Assembly (NCBI GenBank): GCA_910584915.1
Contig: CAJUDM010000012.1
Location: 1-64,000 of the forward strand
DNA length: 64,000 nt
Direction: 5' to 3'
Source of the DNA: an uncultured Lachnospiraceae bacterium
GTDB lineage: Bacteria > Bacillota > Clostridia > Lachnospirales > Lachnospiraceae
The notes beneath the pieces are model-generated. The model did not search any database, had not been told where the DNA came from, and worked only from the letters and a program-made list of their open reading frames with translations. The position numbers and the translations under genes are program-made. How positions within the stretch are numbered: position 1 is the first letter of the stretch; the number at the start of each line of letters is the position of its first letter. This document shows, piece after piece, positions 34,571-43,452 of the stretch.

Positions 34571-35785
34571 ATGATAGAGGCGGCAATATACGGATACGGG
34601 AATATCGGCAGCGGTGTGGCGGAAGTGATCGAAAAAAATCAGGACAGGATCGAGAAAGCTGCGGGAGAGGGAGTGCATGTGAAGTATGTGCTGGATCTGC
34701 GGGAATTTGAGGGCGATCCGGTGCAGGAAAAGGTCGTGCATGATGTGGATATCATTGTGAATGATCCGGAGGTGAAGATCATCTGCGAGACGATGGGCGG
34801 AAACGAGCCAGCCTACACTTTCACAAAAAAAGCACTGCTGGCGGGAAAAAGCGTCTGCACATCCAATAAGGAACTGGTGGCGAACCACGGCGCGGAACTG
34901 ATCAGGATCGCGGCAGACCATCATTGCAACTATTTCTTTGAGGCGAGCGTGGGCGGCGGCATACCGATCATCAGGACGTTGAACAGTGCATTGAAACAGG
35001 AAAAAGTTTTAAATATCAGCGGTATCGTGAACGGGACGACCAACTATATTCTGACGAAGATGGAGAGAGATGGCGCAGCCTTTGACGAAGTGCTGAAGGA
35101 AGCACAGGAGAAGGGATTTGCGGAGAGGAACCCGGAGGCGGATGTGGAGGGATATGACGCCTGCCGGAAGATCGCCATTTTGTCCTCCCTGATGAGCGGG
35201 AAGACTGTAGATTACCAGGAGATCTATACGGAGGGCATCACGAAGCTGACGATGGAAGATTTTCTCTATGCTGGAAAGATGGAGATGACGGTAAAACTTC
35301 TCGCCATGAGTAAGCTGACGGCTGACGGATATCTTGCGATGGTGGCGCCGGTGCTGATCGGGCGGGAAAATCCGCTCTACAGTGTCAACGGCGTTTTCAA
35401 TGCTGTCTTTGTGGAGGGAAATATGCTGGGGGATTCCATGTACTACGGCAGAGGAGCGGGAAAGCTCCCCACTGCCAGCGCGGTTGTGGCTGATGTGGTG
35501 GAAGCGGCGCGCTTTATGGGGACGCATCTGCCGATCGATTGGAGCGAGGAGAAGGCAGTGTTAGCGAAGGTGCCTTTGTCGAGGAGGCGCTTCTTTGTGC
35601 GGTTTGACAGAGATAAAGTGCCTGAGGCGAAGGCGGCGGCTGAGTTTGGCAACGGCAGAGTGGTATTTCTGGAGCAGTGTCCTGATGAGTACGGGTATAT
35701 CACGCCGGAGATGAGTGAGCAGGAATTTGCGGAGAAGTTTGAGGGGATGGATGGCGCGATCGCCCGTATCCGCATCGAGGAATGA
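34571..35785 (+). CDS. hom: Homoserine dehydrogenase
   Basis: NAD(P)H-dependent reduction of aspartate semialdehyde to homoserine, branch point to threonine and methionine. 404 residues: nucleotide-binding GYGNIGSG near the N-terminus, CTSNKELVANHG, and the family signature GIVNGTTNYILTKM...GYDACRKIAILSSL around 155-215. The C-terminal part after the catalytic domain (about 320-404) is short and may be an ACT-like remnant. AAAGG lies before ATG 34571. First gene of hom-apgM-lysC, with a promoter at 34428. Confidence 0.95.
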   Translation: MIEAAIYGYGNIGSGVAEVIEKNQDRIEKAAGEGVHVKYVLDLREFEGDPVQEKVVHDVDIIVNDPEVKIICETMGGNEPAYTFTKKALLAGKSVCTSNKELVANHGAELIRIAADHHCNYFFEASVGGGIPIIRTLNSALKQEKVLNISGIVNGTTNYILTKMERDGAAFDEVLKEAQEKGFAERNPEADVEGYDACRKIAILSSLMSGKTVDYQEIYTEGITKLTMEDFLYAGKMEMTVKLLAMSKLTADGYLAMVAPVLIGRENPLYSVNGVFNAVFVEGNMLGDSMYYGRGAGKLPTASAVVADVVEAARFMGTHLPIDWSEEKAVLAKVPLSRRRFFVRFDRDKVPEAKAAAEFGNGRVVFLEQCPDEYGYITPEMSEQEFAEKFEGMDGAIARIRIEE

Positions 35786-35836
35786 TGCCTGCAGCGGGGT
35801 TGTTGACTGTTGTGACAGAAGGAGGTTTGACATTCC

Positions 35837-37036
35837 ATGAAATATATCGTAGTGTTGGGCGACGGCATGGCTGATGAGCCCATAGAAGCGCTGGGGAGTA
35901 AGACGCCGCTTGAGTATGCTGAGACAAAGACGATGGATGTCCTTGGCAGAAAGGGCGAGATCGGTATGGTACATACCATTCCAGACGGGATGAAGCCCGG
36001 TTCCGATACGGCAAACCTTTCGGTGTTAGGGTATGATCCGAAGAAATATTATTCGGGGCGGTCCCCGCTTGAGGCTCTGTCGATCGGTGTACCGATGAAG
36101 GACACGGATATCGCGATCCGCTGTAATATCGTGACGATCTCCGAAGACGAGGAGGTATTCGAAGAGAAGACGATCATCGATCACAGTTCGGATGAGATCA
36201 GTACAGAGGATTGTGCTGTTTTGTTGAAAGCAGTGCAGGAATGCCTGCAGGATGAGACATATCAGTTCTATGCGGGCACAAGCTACAGGCATTGTCTGAT
36301 CTGGGATAAGGGACAGGTGGTGGAGCTGGTGCCGCCCCACGATGTGCTGGGACAGAAGATTGGGCGGTATCTGCCAAAGGACGATACTCTCAGGCGGATG
36401 ATGAAAGTAAGTTATGAGATACTGAAAGACCACCCCCTGAATATAGAGAGAAAGAAAAAGGGACTGCATCCGGCAAACTGCTGCTGGTTCTGGGGAGCGG
36501 GGACGAAGCCGATGCTCTCGGGCTTTGCGGAGACGACGGGGAAAAAAGGACTGATGATATCCGCGGTGGATCTGTTAAAGGGGATCGCCGTGGGCGCGGG
36601 CATGGGCGTGGCGCATGTGGAAGGGGCGAACGGCGGCCTGCATACGAATTATGAGGGAAAAGCGCAGGCGGCGGTGGATGGCCTTTTGAAGCAGGGCTAT
36701 GATTTTGCTTATATCCACGTGGAGGCGCCGGATGAGATGGGACATCAGGGCAGTGTGGAGAAGAAGGTGCAGGCGATAGAGTATCTGGACGACAGGGTGA
36801 TCCGTCCGGTGGTGGAGGCGATGGACGCGTCGGGGGAGGATTACCGGATGCTGATCCTGCCGGACCACCCCACGCCGATCAGGGTGAGGACCCACACGGC
36901 GGACAATGTGCCTTATCTGTTGTATGACAGCAGAAAGGATTTGAAGTCGGGGCGTTCGTACAATGAGAGAGAAGCGGCGGGCGGGCCTTTCCTGGAGAGA
37001 GGGCACGAGATCATGCAGTATTTGTTTTCAGAATAA
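35837..37036 (+). CDS. apgM: ApgM-family phosphoglycerate mutase-like protein, probable homoserine kinase substitute
   Basis: A 399-residue member of the cofactor-independent, archaeal-type phosphoglycerate mutase family (alkaline phosphatase superfamily). Metal-site motifs are VVLGDGMADEP at the N-terminus, PGSDTANLSVLGYDP, YIHVEAPDEMGHQG and LPDHPTPIRVRTH near the C-terminus. Position between homoserine dehydrogenase and aspartate kinase, with no thrB here, fits the comparative-genomics proposal that such ApgM paralogues phosphorylate homoserine. The glycolytic reaction remains possible. AAGGAGG precedes the ATG. Confidence 0.88.
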   Translation: MKYIVVLGDGMADEPIEALGSKTPLEYAETKTMDVLGRKGEIGMVHTIPDGMKPGSDTANLSVLGYDPKKYYSGRSPLEALSIGVPMKDTDIAIRCNIVTISEDEEVFEEKTIIDHSSDEISTEDCAVLLKAVQECLQDETYQFYAGTSYRHCLIWDKGQVVELVPPHDVLGQKIGRYLPKDDTLRRMMKVSYEILKDHPLNIERKKKGLHPANCCWFWGAGTKPMLSGFAETTGKKGLMISAVDLLKGIAVGAGMGVAHVEGANGGLHTNYEGKAQAAVDGLLKQGYDFAYIHVEAPDEMGHQGSVEKKVQAIEYLDDRVIRPVVEAMDASGEDYRMLILPDHPTPIRVRTHTADNVPYLLYDSRKDLKSGRSYNEREAAGGPFLERGHEIMQYLFSE

Positions 37037-37039
37037 AAC

Positions 37040-37094
37040 AGCGGAACTGCAGCGGAACTGGAAAACAGCGAAAGTTCCTGGAGCGGAACTGGAA
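37040..37094 (+). repeat. Triple AGCGGAACTG element before lysC
   Basis: AGCGGAACTG occurs at 37040-37049, 37051-37060 and 37082-37091, the last two extended to GCGGAACTGGAA. AGTTCC can pair with GGAACT across a six-base loop. It ends about 20 bases before the lysC ribosome binding site, the same placement as in the other members of this family. Confidence 0.6.
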
Positions 37095-37119
37095 TAAGAA
37101 TTGGAATAAGGAGAAAAGA

Positions 37120-38439
37120 GTGAAAAAGGTTGTCAAATTCGGCGGGAGTTCTCTTGCCAACGCTGAGCAGTTTGAAAAAGTGGGAAATATTGTCTGGGCG
37201 GATGAGGGAAGGCGTTATGTGGTGCCTTCCGCGCCGGGAAAGCGGCATTCCAAAGACACGAAAGTGACGGATATGCTTTACGAATGTTATGCCCTGGCGG
37301 AGGTGGAGGATGACTTTTCGGCAGAATTTGCGGCGATAAAGGAGCGTTATCAGGAGATCATCGACGGCCTTCATCTGGAACTTTCCCTGGAAGAGGAATT
37401 TGAGAGGATCGAGAAAAATTTTAAAGACAGGGCGGGCAGGGATTATGCGGCTTCCCGCGGGGAATATCTGAACGGTATTATCATGGCGAATTATCTGAAT
37501 TTTGAGTTCATCGATGCCGCGGAGGTGATCCGTTTTGATGAGAATGAGGAATTCGATGCCGAGACTACGAATAAAATTCTGGAAAAGAGGCTGCGGAAGG
37601 CCGAGTATGCGGTGATCCCCGGTTTTTACGGAGCGAAAAAGGACGGGACGGTAAAGACATTCTCCCGTGGTGGTTCCGATGTGACAGGTTCCATCGTGTC
37701 CAGGGCGGTGCAGGCGGATGTGTATGAGAACTGGACCGATGTGTCCGGCTTCCTGATCGCGGATCCCCGCATCATCTACAAGCCTGAGCGGATCGATATG
37801 ATCACGTACAGGGAACTGCGGGAGCTCTCCTACATGGGGGCATCTGTGCTGCATGAGGATGCGATCTTCCCGGTGCGCAAGGAGGGAATCCCGATCAATA
37901 TCCGCAACACCAATAAGCCGGAGGATGAGGGAACCTGGATCGTGGGCAGTACCTGCCAGAAATCCAAATATACGATCACCGGCATCGCGGGCAAGAAGGG
38001 CTTCTGCTCGGTGATGCTGGATAAGGATATGATGAATTCGGAAGTCGGATTCGGCAGGAAAGTACTGCAGGCATTTGAGGACAATCATATCTCCTTTGAA
38101 CATATGCCTTCAGGCATCGATACGATGACCATCCTTGTGCATCAGGACGATTTTGTACACAAAGAGCAGTCCGTGGTTTCAGCAATCCACAGGCTGGCGA
38201 ATCCGGATCATATCGAGATCGAGGCGGACCTCGCGCTGATCGCTGTGGTGGGCAGAAGCATGAAATCCTCCCGGGGAACTGCAGGGCGGATCTTTTCCGC
38301 GCTGGCGCATGCCAATGTCAATGTCAAGATGATCGATCAGGGTTCCTCGGAGTTAAACATCATCATCGGTGTGAAGAATGAGGACTTTGAGGTGGCGATC
38401 AAAGCTATCTATGATATTTTTGTGCTGGCAAGAATATAG
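37120..38439 (+). CDS. lysC: Aspartate kinase
   Basis: First step of the aspartate family (lysine, threonine, methionine). 439 residues: KFGGSSLA nucleotide/substrate motif at the N-terminus, kinase domain with FYGAKKDGTVKTFSRGGSDVTGSI, YRELRELSYMGASVLH and NIRNTNKPEDEGTWI. It ends in two ACT domains (about 300-439; GRSMKSSRGTAGRIFSALA, GSSELNIIIGVKNED) for allosteric control, the effector being unknown. GTG start at 37120 with AAGGAG upstream. Last gene of the operon with hom and apgM. Confidence 0.95.
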   Translation: MKKVVKFGGSSLANAEQFEKVGNIVWADEGRRYVVPSAPGKRHSKDTKVTDMLYECYALAEVEDDFSAEFAAIKERYQEIIDGLHLELSLEEEFERIEKNFKDRAGRDYAASRGEYLNGIIMANYLNFEFIDAAEVIRFDENEEFDAETTNKILEKRLRKAEYAVIPGFYGAKKDGTVKTFSRGGSDVTGSIVSRAVQADVYENWTDVSGFLIADPRIIYKPERIDMITYRELRELSYMGASVLHEDAIFPVRKEGIPINIRNTNKPEDEGTWIVGSTCQKSKYTITGIAGKKGFCSVMLDKDMMNSEVGFGRKVLQAFEDNHISFEHMPSGIDTMTILVHQDDFVHKEQSVVSAIHRLANPDHIEIEADLALIAVVGRSMKSSRGTAGRIFSALAHANVNVKMIDQGSSELNIIIGVKNEDFEVAIKAIYDIFVLARI

Positions 38440-38473
38440 AGACGGCTGTGCGGCCGGCGTGGATCTGCGGGGG

Positions 38474-40354
38474 TTACTTTTTGATATAGTACCTGAAATA
38501 AGTTCCGTCTATGATCTGCGTCGCGCCGTATTCTTTTTCCACCCACCGGATGATCCATGTCTCGTTGTCCCAGTGGATCTCTCCGTACCAGCACGGAATG
38601 ATTATCACTTCCGGGTATTTTTCGGGATGCAGTTCCCAGTATGTCAACAGCGTATCATCGTACCTCGGATCGGAGATCGTCGTGTAGGAGGCGATCTCAA
38701 GATCCTGAAACAGGTAGCCCGTGGCGTCGTTTTCCAACAGGAATACTCTGTCTCCCGGTTCAATATACTGCTGCATTTCCGCGTAGAGGCTCTCATGCAT
38801 GGCACACTGCATATATTCCGCCAGGATGCCCTTTGCGGGACCTTCGGAGATGATGCCCCTCACTCTGGTGACATTCTGAGGCAGATCCTGATCGCCGCGA
38901 TATTCCCAGCCCTTGATAAAGACAGAGGCAAAACACCAGGCAAGCAGCAGAACCTTGCCGTATTTATGGTATGTGCGGGGCGCCTGCTGTCTGGTGTAGA
39001 GCAATACTGCGGCCAAGCCCATCACGATGCCCGGGAGAAGGTACCTGACGGAGGTGAGGACTGTCAGGTCTGTCAGCAGCAGGACTGCGATAAAGACCAT
39101 TACGCTTCCGGCCATCCAGAGAGATATTGTCTTCCGGTATTTTTCATCTGTTTTTCCCATAAAAGAAAATACAAATACAAACAGCGCGACATAGGCGGTA
39201 TGAATATAGAAGAAATCGTTGTTTTTTGGCGTGAGGAGCCACAGTAAGAGAGGAAACACTGTGACGATGGCGAGCGTCAGGTACATAAACAGGGCAAAGG
39301 CCTCCTCCTTTTCCCCTGCCTTCTGCCTGCGGAGCCTGATCGTGAGCCATGCGATGGCTCCGCAGGCGGCGCTGAACAGGAGAGCCTGTCCCGTCTGCAT
39401 GAGATAGGCGGCGGTTTTCTGGAAGAATGTGATCTCGGTGTGGCCGCTGTTGCCGAGCATCATATAGTGAAGGTTGTCGAACAGTTCCGTGACGGACATA
39501 TAACTGAGCAGATATCCTAGGTAGAGCGCTCCGCAGGCGAGGCAGGTTCCCGCAAAGAGGAGGGCGTTTTTTGTGCCGTCTTCTCTGCGGAGGTGAGTGT
39601 CATCCGCGGAGCGTGTTGTTTTTTGCCCTGACATAGCGCCGCCTTTGAGATGTGCGGGCGTCTGCCGCTCAGGGACGCCGTTTACAAAACACATTGCAGG
39701 CTGTCTCCGGATATACCATACAAAAAAGGGAAACGAAATAAGGGCGGAAGGGTAGGACAGTACCATGCCGCACATCCAGAGGCCGCAGCGCAGGACTCTA
39801 AACTGCCTTTGCCTGTCCACAGGCATATGCAGGAAAAATCCTCTGCGGGAGCCGGGAGAGACGGCATCCTCTCTGTACAGATTTTCCAATTGAGACAGAT
39901 CGAGCAGGAGCAGCGTGAAAAACCAGATGAGCAGGTTGGAGAATTCGGGCGTCACATAGCCTTTCGGCAACAGATTAAAATAGAGAAGAGCAAGATAAAA
40001 ACTATACTCTTTCGATAAGAAACGTTTCATGACGCGAAATATGCCGCAGGAGAGGGCACCGTGGATCAGCGTACCACAGAGGCGGAGCCAGATCGCCACG
40101 CCTGCTGTAGTCTGAAAAAGCGTCCTGTAGATCCAGATCAGAAATCCGGATACAAAGGCGGAAGTCTGGTGGGGATCCCAGATATCAGTGATCATCCGGT
40201 CGCCGTCGAGCATCCGGCAGGAGAGGGTTATGGCGTAACCCTCGTCCATCTGATAGCCGATGAAGATACACTTCAGGGCGGCGAGAAAGGTGCCGGCAAG
40301 CAGCAGCGTGCAGAGCAGATCCCGTTTTTTCTTTTTTGCGGCTTCCTGATTCAT
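38474..40354 (-). CDS. Polytopic membrane protein, GT-C (GT39/ArnT-like) glycosyltransferase candidate
   Basis: A 626-residue minus-strand protein with about 11-13 hydrophobic helices. After the first helix comes an acidic DE pair (GYQMDEGYAITLSCRMLDGDRMITD), the first-loop signature of GT-C glycosyltransferases that use lipid-linked sugars. The extracytoplasmic C-terminal domain of about 150 residues ends in RYYIKK. The start is ATG 40354 (MNQEAAKKKKRDLL), with AGGGGA about 9 bases upstream; an in-frame extension runs through the promoter and is rejected. Convergent with lysC. The sugar donor and acceptor are unknown. Confidence 0.75.
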   Translation of the reverse strand: MNQEAAKKKKRDLLCTLLLAGTFLAALKCIFIGYQMDEGYAITLSCRMLDGDRMITDIWDPHQTSAFVSGFLIWIYRTLFQTTAGVAIWLRLCGTLIHGALSCGIFRVMKRFLSKEYSFYLALLYFNLLPKGYVTPEFSNLLIWFFTLLLLDLSQLENLYREDAVSPGSRRGFFLHMPVDRQRQFRVLRCGLWMCGMVLSYPSALISFPFFVWYIRRQPAMCFVNGVPERQTPAHLKGGAMSGQKTTRSADDTHLRREDGTKNALLFAGTCLACGALYLGYLLSYMSVTELFDNLHYMMLGNSGHTEITFFQKTAAYLMQTGQALLFSAACGAIAWLTIRLRRQKAGEKEEAFALFMYLTLAIVTVFPLLLWLLTPKNNDFFYIHTAYVALFVFVFSFMGKTDEKYRKTISLWMAGSVMVFIAVLLLTDLTVLTSVRYLLPGIVMGLAAVLLYTRQQAPRTYHKYGKVLLLAWCFASVFIKGWEYRGDQDLPQNVTRVRGIISEGPAKGILAEYMQCAMHESLYAEMQQYIEPGDRVFLLENDATGYLFQDLEIASYTTISDPRYDDTLLTYWELHPEKYPEVIIIPCWYGEIHWDNETWIIRWVEKEYGATQIIDGTYFRYYIKK

Positions 40355-40396
40355 GGTATGTCGTCCCCTATGGTCATTTTTGTTGCTTTTTCGCCC

Positions 40397-40425
40397 ATCA
40401 TAGCATAAATCGAATGGAAATACAA
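40397..40425 (-). promoter_or_regulatory. Promoter of the GT-C-like gene
   Basis: On the minus strand, TTGTAT (40425-40420), a 17-base spacer and TATGAT (40402-40397) form a good sigma-A promoter about 45 bases before the start codon. Confidence 0.7.
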
Positions 40426-40527
40426 CTTTAGTAGTATGGTATTTCGGAGGCGGATATGTTAATAATGTAGTAGAATGCATTCTGAAAAACAAAAAATAAT
40501 AATCTATCAGAAAAGGAGAGAACAGGT

Positions 40528-41028
40528 ATGTACTTATTATCTATTTTGGCAATCATCTTATGTTTTGTGTTTGTACAGTGTTTTCAGTCGGCGATGGGGG
40601 TCTGGCAGTTTTTTGACATTGGGAGCATGCTGTTTTTGGTGATGCTGATCATCCCGATCATGGTTTCAGCAGGGCTTTTGAGAGATCTGAACAATGCCTT
40701 CAGGCTGGTGTTCGGAAAGAAGAAGGAGGTCACGCTGCTCGCTGTAAAAAGGGCAAAGCTGGCGGTGGATACGATGATAAGGATCTCGGTCTGCGGAAGT
40801 GTCTTCCTGCTGATGCTGCAGCTGGTGGTGATCCTTCATTTTATGCTGGATCCCGCCTCTCTGGGGCCGAATATATCCATGGCGTTTCTCACCCTGCTGT
40901 ACGCGATGGTGGTCTGTCTGCTCATGATACCGATCAGGGCGAAGCTGGAGCAGAGGATCCTGGAATATATGCCTTCCTGTCCGGAGAAAGAGGAGGAGAC
41001 GGAGGAACAGGAAGCCGCCGCGCTGTAG
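40528..41028 (+). CDS. MotA/TolQ/ExbB-like membrane protein
   Basis: A 166-residue protein with four predicted helices. Helices 1-2 carry FFDIGSMLFLVMLIIPIMVS, like the DIPS/GG region of MotA. After a cytosolic loop with a charged helix (RAKLAVDTMIRISVCG), helices 3-4 read DPASLGPNISMAFLTLLYAMVVCLLMIPI, close to the LGPALAVALLTLLYG pattern that forms the ion pathway in MotA-type channels. It lacks a MotB-like partner here; instead a LuxR-type gene with a related membrane domain follows 36 bases downstream. AAGGAG lies nine bases before the ATG. Function unknown. Confidence 0.65.
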   Translation: MYLLSILAIILCFVFVQCFQSAMGVWQFFDIGSMLFLVMLIIPIMVSAGLLRDLNNAFRLVFGKKKEVTLLAVKRAKLAVDTMIRISVCGSVFLLMLQLVVILHFMLDPASLGPNISMAFLTLLYAMVVCLLMIPIRAKLEQRILEYMPSCPEKEEETEEQEAAAL

Positions 41029-41064
41029 AGGCGCGGTGAAAAAGGAGCCGGACGGCGGAAAGGT

Positions 41065-41703
41065 ATGACAGGGATGATGAAGATTATAAAGAAAGGCGGT
41101 GCGGTCGTCGGATATCTGTTGCTGCTGGCGGTCTTCTTCGGAATCAGGATATCGGAACTGTTCGATATAAGGCAGCTGTTACTTCTGTTCCTCGGAACGG
41201 GTATCCTGTTGCTTCCGTCTCTGGGGCAGAGGGAGGAACATGAAAAGAGAGGGCAGCTTGGGGAACGCGTTTCCTCCTGCGCCCTCTGGGCAAGTTTTCT
41301 GGAAAGTTTTCTTTTGTGCCTTATGACGATGAAACACTTGGAAAGTGCGGAGGAGATCGTACCGGAGATGGCGCTCTGTCTACGCCCCATATTGTACGGT
41401 ATCTGCATTTGGGGCATCCTGTCGGACGGGACAGTGTGGCAGGACAGGGAGGAGAGAAAGAAGGAGGAAGGCAGTTTTAAGGAGATCACAGCGTCGGAAA
41501 GCTATGAGGCTTTTCAGAGTATGGGGCTGACCAGGCGGGAGTGCGAGACAGCGCTCTTGGTATGCCAGGGGATGAGCAACGGCGAGATCGCGGAGAGCCT
41601 TTGCATCTCTGAGGCGACAGTGAAAAAGCATATCTCCAATATCTTTGAGAAACTGGGATGCGAAAGAAGGGAGCAGATCCGTTTAAAGCTGTTTGAACCG
41701 TGA
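41065..41703 (+). CDS. Membrane-embedded LuxR-type regulator with MotA-like domain
   Basis: 212 residues. The first about 115 form four hydrophobic helices: IRISELFDIRQLLLLFLGTGILLLPSL, then VSSCALWASFLESFLLCL, then EIVPEMALCLRPILYGICIWGIL. These follow the same order and motifs as the preceding MotA-like protein (FFDIG..., LGPNISMAFLTLLYA). The C-terminal about 65 residues are a LuxR/GerE helix-turn-helix (GLTRRECETALLVCQGMSNGEIAESLCISEATVKKHISNIFEKLG, split here by helices). So a channel-like membrane domain is joined to a DNA-binding head. A one-component membrane sensor is inferred; its target may be its own operon. Confidence 0.75.
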   Translation: MTGMMKIIKKGGAVVGYLLLLAVFFGIRISELFDIRQLLLLFLGTGILLLPSLGQREEHEKRGQLGERVSSCALWASFLESFLLCLMTMKHLESAEEIVPEMALCLRPILYGICIWGILSDGTVWQDREERKKEEGSFKEITASESYEAFQSMGLTRRECETALLVCQGMSNGEIAESLCISEATVKKHISNIFEKLGCERREQIRLKLFEP

Positions 41704-41835
41704 TAACGATGAAGCCATTCGGTCAGACTGTTACATGCGTTCTCCGAACACATTATGCATAACGCCTGCACAACTCGCAAAATCGATTACAGAACGATTT
41801 TACTCGCGTAACAGCTTTGCACTGATAAAAAAATG

Positions 41836-41864
41836 TTGACATAATCGAACATTTGTTCTAAAAT
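41836..41864 (+). promoter_or_regulatory. LexA-type (SOS) promoter of the radical SAM gene
   Basis: TTGACA (41836-41841), a 17-base spacer and TAAAAT (41859-41864) make a strong promoter. Within it, CGAACATTTGTTCT (41846-41859) matches the Gram-positive LexA box (CGAACnnnnGTTCG) at all but the last base, between and overlapping the promoter elements. DNA-damage control is therefore likely. Confidence 0.8.
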
Positions 41865-41870
41865 GTAGTC

Positions 41871-43352
41871 ATGGATACATTGGAGAACGGGAAATTATCT
41901 GAGAATGACAGGAAATACCAGATGGTGAAAGCGGCTGACAGAAAGGTTTTGTGTGCGGCTGCGAGAGCGGGAGAGAACATGCCATCCTGTGCAAAGGGGG
42001 AGCGGCTTTCGGTGATGGAGAAGCTGCGGATCCTGACGGATGCAGCAAAGTATGATGTGGCTTGTACCAGCAGCGGTGTGGAGAGAAAGGGGAGCGGAAA
42101 GGGGATGGGTAATACTAAGCTTGCCGGTATCTGCCACAGTTTTTCCGCCGATGGCAGGTGTATCTCCCTGCTGAAGATACTGTTTACGAACTACTGCATC
42201 TATGACTGTAAATATTGTATCAACAGAAGCAGCAACGATGTGGAGCGCACGGCTTTTACGCCGGATGAGATCTGCGAACTGACGATCAATTTTTATAAGA
42301 GGAATTATATCGAGGGGCTGTTTTTGAGTTCCGGGATCATAAAGGATCCCAGTTATACAATGGAACTCATCTATACGGCGATCTGGAAGCTGCGCAATGT
42401 CCACCGGTTTGAAGGGTATATCCATGTAAAGGCGATTCCCGGGGCGGATCAGGAGATCATCTGCCGGCTGGGACTTTTAGTGGACAGGATGAGCGTGAAT
42501 CTGGAACTCCCGACTGCGGAAGGGCTCCGCAGCCTTGCGCCGAATAAAAGCAGGAGTACGATCTTAAAACCCATGAGGCAGATCCAGAACGGGATCGTCA
42601 GCAGTAAGGAGGAGGTGGCGCTCTACCGCCATGCGCCGCAGTTTGTGCCGGCGGGACAGTCCACCCAGATGATCATCGGCGCCACGCCGGAGAACGATTA
42701 TCAGATCGTCACGGTGGCGGAATCGCTGTACCGGAAATTTGCGCTGAAGAGGGTGTTCTATTCCGCTTTTGTCAGGGTAAATGAAGACAGGATGCTGCCA
42801 GCCCTGCCCGGCGGTCCGCCGCTTTTGCGGGAGCACAGGCTGTACCAGGCGGATTTCCTGCTGCGCTACTACGGCTTTGAGGCGAAGGAACTGTTGTCGG
42901 AGGAGCGGCCGAATTTTAATGTGCTGCTTGATCCGAAATGTGACTGGGCGCTCAGGCATCTGGAACTGTTCCCGTTAGAGGTGAACAGGGCTCCCTATGA
43001 GATGTTGCTGCGGGTGCCAGGGATCGGCGTGAAGTCCGCCGGACGCATCGTGCGGGGAAGGCGTCTTGGCAGCCTCGGGTTCGAGGATCTGAAAAAGATC
43101 GGAGTGGTGTTAAAGCGTGCGCTCTATTTTATATGCTGCAACGGGAAAATGATGTACCGCACGAAGATCGAGGAGGACTACATCACAAGAAATCTGCTGG
43201 ATGTGGATCAGAAACGTCCGACTGTACCGGATGTGATAAACGGCAGGGAAGTGACATTCAGACAGTTGTCGCTCTTTGATGATGTCACAGCGGCGGGCAT
43301 GATTCAGACGGCGGGGGAAACGGGCGTACATCGCGAAGTGCACCCTGTCTGA
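41871..43352 (+). CDS. Putative DNA modification/repair radical SAM protein
   Basis: Matches the TIGR03916-type family. The 4Fe-4S/SAM site is C109/C113/C116 in CIYDCKYC. VHVKAIPG-like and GQSTQMIIGATPENDYQI segments are typical, and a helix-hairpin-helix near the C-terminus (VPGIGVKSAGRIVRGRRLG) suggests DNA binding. ATG 41871 lies six bases after the -10, so translation from it would be leaderless. The conserved family region starts near residue 49 (MEKLRILTDAAKYDV), and ATG 41979 has GGGAG five bases upstream, so the real start may be later. Its usual partner follows 100 bases downstream. LexA control is supported by the promoter. Confidence 0.87.
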   Translation: MDTLENGKLSENDRKYQMVKAADRKVLCAAARAGENMPSCAKGERLSVMEKLRILTDAAKYDVACTSSGVERKGSGKGMGNTKLAGICHSFSADGRCISLLKILFTNYCIYDCKYCINRSSNDVERTAFTPDEICELTINFYKRNYIEGLFLSSGIIKDPSYTMELIYTAIWKLRNVHRFEGYIHVKAIPGADQEIICRLGLLVDRMSVNLELPTAEGLRSLAPNKSRSTILKPMRQIQNGIVSSKEEVALYRHAPQFVPAGQSTQMIIGATPENDYQIVTVAESLYRKFALKRVFYSAFVRVNEDRMLPALPGGPPLLREHRLYQADFLLRYYGFEAKELLSEERPNFNVLLDPKCDWALRHLELFPLEVNRAPYEMLLRVPGIGVKSAGRIVRGRRLGSLGFEDLKKIGVVLKRALYFICCNGKMMYRTKIEEDYITRNLLDVDQKRPTVPDVINGREVTFRQLSLFDDVTAAGMIQTAGETGVHREVHPV

Positions 43353-43452
43353 GGGACTGTGATAATGACAGCGGCAGATGTGACGCCGCGCCGGACGGAG
43401 CGGGGCGTATCGCGGAGTGCATCATGTATGAAAGACATGTTGAGGAGTGAAG

